NCBI GenBank assembly: GCA_902729315.2
Contig: LR746278.1
Location: 64,501 to 128,500, forward strand
From: Spirodela intermedia
Lineage: Eukaryota; Streptophyta; Magnoliopsida; Alismatales; Araceae
Direction: 5' to 3'
Length of the DNA: 64,000 nucleotides
Below are positions 21,466 through 33,400 of this stretch, piece after piece. The position numbers and the translations under genes are program-made. The notes under the pieces were generated by a model, which saw only the letters and a list, made by a program, of their open reading frames with translations, was not told the DNA's origin and made no database searches. How positions within the stretch are numbered: position 1 is the stretch's first letter; the number at the start of each line of letters is the position of its first letter.

Positions 21466-24400
21466 ATGGCCAGCGTCCATGGTAGGCAACATCATCCCTT
21501 TTTTGACACATCTTTCTTGTACCTCTCCCTCCTTGATGGCATCCTCAACCACTCTGCCGCTTCTCGTTTCCTCGGCTTATCAACGAGGATGTTGGCCCCG
21601 AATTGTAACCCGTTCTTGGAATGAATGTATGTCTGTGATAAATTTCCATAAAAATTTGTGGATTCGTCTCAGGTGACAGGGGACGACCTTCCAAAAAGCA
21701 TAAGACCATCGGCAAGGTGCAGTTTTTTATCAAATTGGGTGTCTCACTTTCCCTCTGCGGAGTAGCGAATATCTCAACATGTCGATTACTTTATCAATGC
21801 CCTGTACTCTTTAGATTATGGAAGATGAAGAGGAGACGATGGCACTAGTGGAGGACTTCGACGAGGACGGTCGCGAAGGTGAATTCCGCTTCCGGATTAT
21901 TCTCATTTCTGCTCTGTAAACTTCCGTGGCTGAAGGCTTTGACTTATTTTGGGAACGTGCGGGGAAGTAGTTGATGGGAGGGAAGGGAAGAAGAGGGACT
22001 TCACTAAGCTGGAGTTGAAACCCGACCATGCCAACCGCCCGTTGTGGGCTTGCGCTGACGGCCGCATATTTTTGGAGACCTTCTCTCCCCTCTACAAGCA
22101 GGCATATGATTTCCTTATCGCCATTGCTGAGCCTGTTTGTAGGTAAGCGGTTGGCTTGCCAAACACTCGATTGGATTTCTTGCTTGTGCCGTGATCACTT
22201 TGTTTTGGAGCAGGCCTGAGTCTATGCACGAGTACAATCTGACGCCCCACTCATTATATGCGGCTGTATCTGTTGGGCTCGAGACAGAGACGATCATAAA
22301 TGTTCTGAACAAACTCTCTAAAACAAAGCTTCCCCGGGAAATGATTGATTTCATCTACGCGTCGACTGCTAACTATGGCAAAGTAAAACTCGTCTTGAAG
22401 AAGAACAGATACTTCATCGAGTCACCCTTCCCTGAGGCAAGATACACGGAATCACATCCTGCTTTCCTCTCCTCTGTTTCACCAGCAGGCCATTATTTAC
22501 GGATTAAAGTCACTACCTTATTGTTTTCGGTTTTGTACGATTGCTGACATGATGATGGTTCAGGTGTTGAAAACATTACTCAGAGATGAGGTTGTCTCTC
22601 GAGCAAGGATCTCCTCATCTGAGGTGTTCATCTTCTCCATGCTATGTATTTCATAGCGTTGCATCTTCCCTTTGTAAATTACAGAAAATTTGTTCCTTGC
22701 TGATGTTTCCTATCAGGGTTATATCCCTTTTTTCTTTTTTCTATTATGCTTCTCTTATTACGATTTATCTGATTTACCTTCATGTATATTACCTTTGCCA
22801 GAGTGCCTTATGTTTTCTTCTGGTACCCCAAGAGTGTCTCCTCTAAAGAAACATATTACCTAGCTTAATTTTTGTTTCTGGCCTGCACCGTGAAGCATTA
22901 CTTGTGTCTTAACGAATTGTACTGACGGTTCTGTGGAGCATATTTCTTTGATGATATGGAGTTTATTTTAAAGATTATGTTACATAATGTTCCGTTCGAT
23001 AACTTTGGTTTTTGCTAAAGCAATTGTAACTGAGTAATGCGATGTGGTGTACCATAGCGTAAATGTCAATCTTATTGCCACTTAGTAATACCATATCATG
23101 TAGCATAATCTTTTAAACAGATTCCAACTCTGCTGGTAACTCTTGAAGCTGCCTTTTTCAACGGGCATGGTGGTTTAGAAAAACAATGCCATGTTAACCA
23201 GGACAGCCCCAGGAACAGTTCATCCGGCATGATCTCACGTAATTCAAATGAGAACTGTGTTCCAGAAGTCAAAGTACCTCAAATCACTGTTTATGCCATT
23301 GCCGTGTATTGTCTGGAAAGCAGATCACCATCTCTTTGTGACCAAGAAATCTTTTTGGCATCTACATGCCATGTGCCTTGATGTGGCTTCATTATCTGCA
23401 CTCGCCGTTTAATATTCCTCTGTTATTTGGTTCAATTCTATATTTTGCCTCCTGTATTTAATATGGTTGCATGTTCTTTGTGCTTGCCCTGGCTGGTTAG
23501 ACTTCCCATGGAGGTGACACATTCACAGTAAGCAAAACATTGGGTGAAATGTCACGTGGCCATGAGGATTTGTTGGGTGGATCAGACCTGGCTGCTATTG
23601 AGGAGAAGGAAAGTCATTCATTCGAAATTGATCCCGCCCAGGTGAGTGTTATTTTTGTTACTCCATAGTCTTCAGGAGTTATCCCGTTCATAACTAGAAC
23701 AAATGTGATGCCGCAGGTTGAAAATGTCAAGCAACGTTGCTTGCCTAATGCCTTAAATTATCCCATGCTGGAGGAATATGACTTCAGAAATGATACAGTA
23801 CGTTATAGTTCCTGTGCTCACATGCAATTTATTCGTGGTGCTATTCCTTCTATACCTTGCCAGTATATGTGGTTTCGTGGGAAGTGTTGTTTTTCACCAA
23901 TCTAATTATTTTTTACCGTTGAGCTCTGTTACGACCCCATTAATAACATATAGAAGGTGGAAGAGGGAGACAAGTGCGCAGCATGTGGGAGAAACTTCAG
24001 GAGACTTCCATTGATTGGAGGTTTCAGACGAGATTGACCAAGTACTATAAATAGCGCTCAGAGAAACAGAATAAGAGAAAACAGCCTGATTATTTTTTAA
24101 TGTAGCTGCGAATAGCTCTGACCTAACGTCTTTTAGAGCCGAATTAGCCATCATTTTTTGAATATTTTAAGTATTCTCCAATGGTAAGAGAAACACTGCT
24201 TTTTATTCAAAAAGGAATAAATGTGCTAATATTTAAGGAAACGATTAATAGATTTGTGTTGAGATTCAATCCATAAATGGCTCCACAACAATTGCTTGTA
24301 CTAGGGAGAAGTTTTAGGTATAAAGTTGACTATGGTGCTATCTAATAATCTGTTCCCACTGAGGTTAGTTTCGTAGAATAACATTATGACATCCTTTTCG

Positions 24401-27400
24401 TTGCGCAGGTGAACCCTGATCTAAACATGGAACTGAAACCTCAGGCACAACCAAGACCATACCAGGAAAAAAGTCTCAGTAAAATGTTTGGAAATGGCAA
24501 GTTTGTTTTTTTTTTTACGTCTCTATATTCCATTTTATATGTTTATTGCTGGATTCATTCATCTGTGGTAGTCTGGATTATGATCTGGTCGTTTGACATG
24601 TTGCACATCCCATCCCACATTTGATCTAGGATGTGCTTCACCATCGCCGCCCTTCAGTCTATATATTAATGTGTAATATTTGAAACTTTCGTGGTAGTCA
24701 ATTTCAAACGTATACTTTTTTATTACCAAATCATTTCAGTATATTCCATGTGAAAAGTTATCACGTTTTTTAGTCTTTCCAAAGGGGATGTTATGTATCC
24801 CATGACGAATCTTTGCACTGTAGCTTGCCATCACAAATCTAGACAAATGCTTTAGCAATGATAAGAAATTGATGAAAGGGAGTTGAGAGAGGCGCAGATG
24901 GACAAACGGGGGGAATAGTCTGTGTGTTTGTGAGAGAACAATGGCCACTGCAACATCCTTGCGTACTGGCCAAAACCAAGAAAACAAAACGGATGGCATG
25001 GAGGACCGTGGGAGGGTTATCTTGGGAGAAGAGAGGGTTTCACGGAGCTATGAGGATTTAGGAATCTTGGGCGGGGGACCCAACTTGGTCATGTGTAACT
25101 ATCATAGAATCTGAGGTGATGGGTCATAGATGTCCCAAAACGGGTGTCATCCTATAAATGTTCGATGAAGATATGGATACCTAAGCACAATTGTGGTATC
25201 TGCCTTTTTTATGGAGACAATCTGACTTAGCCTATCATGTGGAAGAATGTGGCCTTCAATAAGTGTGACTTCAATTATTATTGGCGATTTTTTTTTTTGG
25301 GGAAATGTATAGTTAGAGGAGTTTATATTATAATCTACTCAAAGTCAAGTATCATTTCGTAGAATACATATCAATATATTGAATACCTATCGCTATAAGT
25401 TAAACCTGTCATAAAACTGACAGAATTACATCACTGATAAAAATAAATGATAGCCACATTATCTTGGGTAAACGTTTTTCTGCAGGGATAAGATGTTGGA
25501 ATCATTTTTCATATCAAAATTGTCTCACGCATCATAAATGATTTATTTCTTGATACTCATCTTGTTCAAAGCAGGAAATGAGTTTTTCTAGACACTTGAC
25601 AAGTTAGAACGGAGTGTTATCGACTATGCCCAGAATAATGGTTATTGGAAACAGGTTAAAAGGCTCGTTATCTAATATGTTGATCCAAAAGCTATGTAAG
25701 ACAATAGGATTGTCCTGAAATTCGATTTTTTACCTTTAAATTTTGTGGTGGCGATTATGGTATTTGAACTGAAGTACCTCTTTGGACAAGTGAGAAAACT
25801 GCCTTTTTATTTCTTGTATTAGTTAAATAAATGAATAAGATGAACGTTCCTTTGAAACGAAGAGAGGGAAATGGACGGTGTGGAGGAGGAACTTTCTTTT
25901 GTCTCAGAGGATAGAGTGGAGGATTGGCAGACCACCTCACTTTTCATTGACATTTATCACCCCTTGAATAAGGAGAGAACCCTACATGATCTTTCCCAAT
26001 ATACCCTCAGGCTACAAGTGCAGAGATGACCATCACCATGGTGTGAGTGCCCATACATGATGCATCATGACCTAGAATTCCTAACAGCTAAAAATTCCTG
26101 TGATGACCATCATCATGGTGTGAATTCCCAAACACAGTGCATCACGATTTAGAAATCCAACAGTTCTAATTCCCAGTAATAATTTCACGTCTATTTTGAT
26201 TCCTATCTGTAATTTTTATTCTGTTTCTTGAGGTTCTTCGTGCTCTATTTAACTCTTTACCGTATAGTATATGAAAATGATAAAGATTTGCTTCGAATGA
26301 AGGACTCACCAATTTTATGTTGCAGGACGTGCCAGGTCTGGCATTATTGTACTCCCTTGTGGAGCAGGAAAATCTTTAGTTGGTGTTTCTGCTGCCTGTC
26401 GAATACGAAAAAGCTGTCTTTGTCTGGCTACAAATGCAGTTTCTGTGGATCAATGGGCGTTCCAGTTCAAACTTTGGTCAACCATAAGAGATGATCAGAT
26501 TTGTCGTTTTACCTCTGACAGCAAGGAGTCATTTCGTGGTAATGCTGGTGTTGTTGTGACGACATACAACATGGTTGCATTTGGAGGCAAACGGTCTGAA
26601 GAATCAGAGAAAATTATTGAAGAAATAAGAAATAGAGAATGGGGTTTGCTTCTTATGGATGAGGTATTTTTTTTTCCTATGATTTAACTTAAAAATGATG
26701 AAGGTGCGGATCTCACTGCAAAAAATAATTTGTTGGATAGAACGGGGACATGATGATACCATGGTGACTGTGAAGTAGATCCCAACAGAGAACTAGCTTT
26801 TTCAGCATTCTTGATCCCTTCTTGTTGAAGAAAGCTACACTTTTGTTTTCCCTCGTTATGATGGCTTTGTTTTCTTGAAGTCCCTTTTTTGAGTGTTTGT
26901 TCATGACGAGCTCAGATCTCATTTTTCTTGAAGCCAATGTGATATTTTTTTTATTTTCTTACCACACTTGATTTTTTAGTTGTGTAAAGTGTTCCTTTGA
27001 TGCCTTCACTGTTTATCTGACTATTTTTCTCCTTGCAGGTTCATGTGGTTCCAGCTCATATGTTTCGGAAGGTGATTAGCATTACCAAATCCCATTGCAA
27101 ACTCGGCCTGACTGGTATGAATTTAAAATGTCTACATTTTTGAGAACTCTATGTTAGTGGACAACATCCATGTCTATGTTTCTGTTTATGTCTATTGTTT
27201 TGCATTGTGAACCTCCTGCTCAATGTCCTATTACTTCTTATTCCTCATCAGGTTCAGAACCTTCATGAATAAGCTCAATCTGCTTGCATTCAATTTTCAA
27301 TACATACCGCTGTTGTATCATCAATTGATTACCCTCCTCACCCTGATGTTGCTGTAATTTCAAGGAGTTGTTTACTTGCCTTTCAACTTGCAGCTACCCT

Positions 27401-30400
27401 TGTCAGAGAGGATGAACGTATAACGGATTTGAATTTTCTCATCGGTCCAAAACTATATGAAGCGAATTGGTTGGATTTGGTAAAAGGTGGATTTATTGCA
27501 AATGTTCAATGTGCGGAAGTATGGTGTCCCATGACAAAAGAATTCTTTGCTGAATATTTGAAAAAGGAAAATTCAAAAAAGAAACAGGTACAGTTTTACT
27601 TAAACCTGTTAGCTGGCATATCATTCCGTTATTATGTGGTGGGCTAGCATTCTTTATTTACTCGATGACCATTTATTTCCTCTTTTAGCTTCTCTCTGGT
27701 GATTCTGGGTGGAAATCTCTAGTTCTTTTGTAATTCACATGGTTCTATGAAAAACTGTCTTGTGTTATCCTGTAACTGACTTATTAGATTTATAGTAGGG
27801 TGGACTGTAGGGGCCGATGCGAGTTGGCATAAGTTCTAGACACTAATGTCAATTAATGTTGAAGTCATTAATTATCTGCACTGTTTCTCCGGCATGAGAA
27901 ACAGTGTAGATAATAGATTGAGAAGATGTGATTAAGAAGCAATGGTTAGGGACCCTGAGAATTGATGATCTTGTTTCTGAGCAACAGCATTTTGGTTTCC
28001 TCATTTGAGCCAATCGATGAATGACTTGTGATAATTAATGACTAGAGAAGTAACAGCTTTCTTAAATGCCAGTTGCCTTTGCCAGGAAAAGCCTATGACA
28101 TAGCTTCATGAACTGTCTTTGGGATTGTTGATAGGACACATAATCCTGCAGATAGCTATTAGTGTCTAGAACCTTCTAGGGTCTGCGATAAATACCACAC
28201 ATTGTGAATAATCTTTTGAATAAAAAGGAACATTTTCTCGAGGGATGTGAGGGTGGTTTTTCCAGCACAGCAGACCTAGTTTCAATCTTCAACATGGTAT
28301 CAGAGTGAATTGATGTTTGATCGCTCCCTTTTTTTACTCTTCCACAGTGTTCTATTTTTCTATAGTAATGGTTCTTGAGCCGTTTGTCCTCCTTTGAGTC
28401 GAGTGATTATTAATGGGATACTAGATCTAGCAAATACGGCTGTTTTTCTTGTGATTCTATGTCACATGTGAGAGATCTTTCTTCTTTCTTGATGGATTCT
28501 AATCTTGGCCCTGGTGCCCCAAGACCATAGGTACAACTCCCTACAATGCCTACAGAGTTCAAACTGACTCGATACAATTTAATCCAGTGGTTAGAATGTA
28601 TCAGAGAGGTTTTAACTAGGAGAGCAATGCTATGTCACCTGGTAGATTTGAACCCAGATCCCTCATCATGTGAATTCCATAGGTCGAGGGAGGAGGATGC
28701 ATTGGTAAGGACTTGGATCTAGGGAACTATGATTCCCCAAATTAGTCATAATTTCTTTTTCTTAACTACGGTCAAAGATCTATGAAAAATTGTCCAATAC
28801 GAAGTTCTCGCAAAAGAATAATGAGGCTTATACATATGAATTGGAGACAAAGTCCGTGTCTTATAGTTCAAGGAAATATTTGGTGGTGGAATATGTTGGG
28901 GAATTAAAGGATTTGTGGCAAAAACTTGATTATTATCTCAATCTCAGCCCTGAAAACCCAGGGGAAAAACTTGTTCTATAGAATTTCATAGAACAAAGAA
29001 GAGTATTTAAATTCCTTGTAGGACTTAGTTCTTCTTTGACCCTGTCAGACAACAGATTTTGAGTCGTGAGAAAAGGTTTAATCTGAATGAGGCTATTTCA
29101 ATCGTTCTAAATGAGGAGAGCCAATGAAAGTTGATGCTATTAGTGCCTGATATAGATAATACTAGATTTATGACTAAACAAAGGGTTACTATGAAGAAAG
29201 CCGCAATTCTAAGTTGACAGCCCCAATCTGGTCAAGAAAGAAATCAGAAGTCTGATTATAAGGATAATCTTTGGTGCACATATTGTAGACAATCTCATCA
29301 CACTAGAGATAGATGTTGGAAGCTCCATGGTAAGTCACAAACCCCACCTTTGAAAACCATGGAAGCCAAACACATTAGATGGCTGACCTACCTGCTAATC
29401 AAATTTCTGGTTCATCATCCAAGTTTATCATCTCTCTATAATTCAACTAGATGAGATAGAACAACTTCGAGTTGTATTGAAAATATTGAAGTCGACTATG
29501 ACATAGTACTCATTGGTTCACCCTGATAAATCTCACTCTCTCTTGGAATTAGAGCTCTATCTTGGGACAGTTTTAGTAATTAGGTGGATTCATGAGTGGC
29601 AGACCATATGACAAATTCTTCTCATCTCTTTGTTAAATACAACCCTTGTTCTAGTTACCAAAAGATATCCACTACTAACGGATCTCTTCTAATAGTTTCT
29701 ACAATAGGAGACCTCAAAGTTGAGCTCCTTGGAATACTTAGCAAGGTACTTAGTGTCCCAAAATTATTAAGCCCCTTAGAATACTTAGCAATTTTCTTCA
29801 TTTCCCAAAATTATTAAGCCCCTTAATATACTTGGCAATGTACTTCATGTCCCAAAATTATTTACGATTCTCATCTTTATAAAGAAACTTGTGAATAATT
29901 AACCTTACTATGCCTATTTTGATGAGGATATTTGTGTGATATTTGATAAGGTACAACATCAAAGGATTGAAGTTGCTAGAGAACATGGCAGACTCTACCT
30001 CCCAGAGGCACTTAGCCAAATAGATCTGGTGGAACCAAATCAACCTTAAGATCCCTAAGAGACCTCCCCAAAATATGGCTATCCACCAAAGAATGGCCCA
30101 TCCTTGCCTCAGCACTATGAAAATCCTTTTCCCTTCCCTATTTCAAAAGGTGTCTTTAATCACCCTTAAGTGTGATACATGTGAATTCTCTAAAAACACT
30201 CATGCTTCTTTTCAAACACAAAGATAAAAGAGAGATTCATTTCTTGTGCATCCACAGTGACATTTGGGGATCGTGTCCCAATAATGATCTTTTAAGAAAT
30301 AAGTGATTTGTCACCTTTATAGATGATTGTACTTGTTGGATGTGCGTATTTCTTCTAAAGTAGATGATGTTTATTAGTCTTTAAAACTTTTTTTGTGCTA

Positions 30401-33400
30401 TGATTAAAAATCAGTTTAGCACATGTATAAAGAAATTTACTTCCGATAATGTTAGATAATATTTCAGTAAAAACTTGAATTATTATTTTCAATCAGAAGG
30501 TATAGTACATGAATCCTCCTATGTACATACTCCTAACAAAGTAATGTGCCAAAAATATTTTGGAGTGCAGCTGTCTTAATAGCAAAATATCTTATCAAAC
30601 AATTACCCACTCAGACATTAGGATTCCAAAGCCCTTTAGATATGTTGGTAGTATGCTTTCCAAATAATAAAATTAACACTATATTGGTATCAAAGATATT
30701 TGGCTGTCTCTTTTGTTCATCACCTCAATTAGACTAAAGGAAACTAGACCAACAATGGCTTAAATGCATATTTCTTGAATATTCAAATAATCGAAAGGAC
30801 TATTGATGTTTTTATCTTCCCTCTCGGAATTTTTTTGTATCAATGGATGTTATATTTCGTGAATTGGAAGCCTAATTTAAAAAATCTTTATCAAACGATC
30901 AAGCTTTCTCGCCTATATATCATAATGATCATCATTTAGACAATTTAGGTGCTTCCTCCTCTTGTAATTTATTTGTTCTCATTTTAGTCTCTTAGAAAAC
31001 TCTTTATAACCCAGATCCACTTCCTAAACATCTCAAGTTTAGCAAAGTCTGCTCTTAGAGACTTTGATCCACAAATCTGTATCACAACTCTGTATCAATC
31101 CAAGACTTTGATCCAACCTTAGAGAATATCCAGAATACCTCACTTATACAATTTGTTGATCTTGAAATCCCAGACTACAACCCACTTCTCATTGCCTAGA
31201 GGATAGCAAAATGAGAGTGTACAAAGAGACTTTTGTACCCATCGGCCAACTTGTTATCCTACCAAAAACTTTCCCCATCCTATCAGTCCTTCCTCACCTC
31301 CTTAGACAATAGTACCATTCTAGCAAATGTCTCAAGAGCTCTATTCAAGGAATGGAAAGAAACCATGGATGAAGAAATGAGAGCCCTAGAAAAAATCAAA
31401 CCTAAGATCTAGTGGTGTTACTTTGGGTGTGTGGAAGTTACTTTGGGTGAAGATCTTACTTGATGAGCTAAAAATCTCTTTGACAAGTCTTATGAAGTTT
31501 TATTGTGACAACAAGTTAGCAATTAATAGTGAGCATAATCCGGTGCAACATGATCATCCTAAGCATGTGGAGGTTGATCATCATTTTATCAAAGAAAATT
31601 TTGATTGTATGTCATATTTCTCAATGCACAATCAATTGCCAGGCATACTAACCAAAGGTGTCTTTGGCATGCAACTACAAAAACTTATTTCCAAGCTAGG
31701 AATGGATGGCATTCACTTGCCAACTTGAGGGGGAGTGCTGACAGGACACATGATCCTGAGGATACCTATAAGTGTCTAGAACCTTCTAAACTTGTATATA
31801 TAATATTTTGAATAAAAAGGAACATTTCCTCCACAGGCACAAGGGTGGTCTTTCTAATGCATTAGACATAGTTTCAATCTTAAATAGGGATATGCGAGCC
31901 AAGTTGTTGCTTCTATATATACTTATAAATACCTTATTTTGAACTGATTTGGTCTCTTCATATTGAAAAAAAAACTGGTAACAAGATTTTTAATGTCAGT
32001 TCTCCACATTTCTTTATCCTGGTCTCCATATAGCGCTCCATATATTGCGCACTTTTTTCTTGTGGCAATTTAAAAACATTTTAGAATTTTCTCGCAATGT
32101 TGCTTATTATGAAATATATCATACATTTTGAGCCATTTATTTTCCATTATTCATTCCACTCTTATCGGTCATTCTTTACCTTTCAAGTGATTCTTATGCC
32201 TATGCTACTTTTCTTTCCACCAGGCGCTTTATGTTATGAATCCAAACAAATTCAGAGCCTGTGAGTTTCTGATAAGGTTTCACGAGCAGCAGCGTGGTGA
32301 CAAAATAATTGTCTTTTCCGATAACCTTTTTGCACTTACTGCATATGCAATGAAGCTTCGCAAACCTATGATTTATGGTGCAACGAGGTTGATTTATGTT
32401 TGCAGAATTTCTGTTGTTTCTTTCATGCATGATCCTGGTTCATTCTGTATTAACAATGTCATATCTTTTATGTAGCCACCAAGAACGGACAAGAATTCTC
32501 TATGCTTTCAAGCATAGCCCAGATGTGAATACAATATTTTTATCGAAGGTGTGACAATTCACCTGTGTTCTACTTATTTTCATTCATATTTTCATTCAGA
32601 TGTGAATACAATCATATTTGCATTATCAATGGTGTGAATGCAATATTTACCTGTGTTCTATTTATCACAGATGTGATAAATAAGTCTGAGTCTGATACCT
32701 GTACATTTGTTTCATTAGGTTCCTGCTGAAAAGTCGTAGGATTCTTTTTTGATTAGTCCAGTTAGACGTACTCATTTGGTGGCACTGTGATGAACTTTTT
32801 TAGTTTTATAATATATAGATATATATATATATATATATGTACATATATATCAGAATACCATCACTCTGCTGGAGCTAGGAGGGAAAAGAAATTTTCATTG
32901 CTGGAAGTCCTGTCAGAAGTGCCTGTAGCTGAAAACATTAATTTATCCCGTTCTCTCACCTGAGACTCCGTTCTCTAAGCATTTATCTTGCGCCTAGAAT
33001 CCCCAACCTATTCGTGTGCTTCTCATCTTCTGCTTTATGGTGTTGCTTCTCATCAGGATAAGATAATCAACCTGCGTATGTAGACAACTTGTCTGAACAT
33101 AAGCATGCAGTGGATATATTTCAACAACCTACGTTTTAAGCCTAGACTATAGCTTCAGTGCCATTAATAGAATAATTATTAGGAGTTATTGCACGTACTC
33201 TGAGGTCATCCTGTTTGATGTGTTTCCTCAAATTTACTGGTTGATGTGAGATCCATCACATGTTTTACCTGTTGATGTAGCCTACTCTTCTTACCCTTCG
33301 GATCTCTCCTGCTTAGAAACTATAGATTCATCGTCTTTCCATGTCAACAAGCGATGTTCTCATGTCTGAGGGATTCCTTGGCAACCAAAGAGTGATCGGC

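Noticed and set aside
27871-27914. MicroRNA precursor
   Set aside because: The stem is only 19 bp with a six-base loop, too short for a typical plant precursor.
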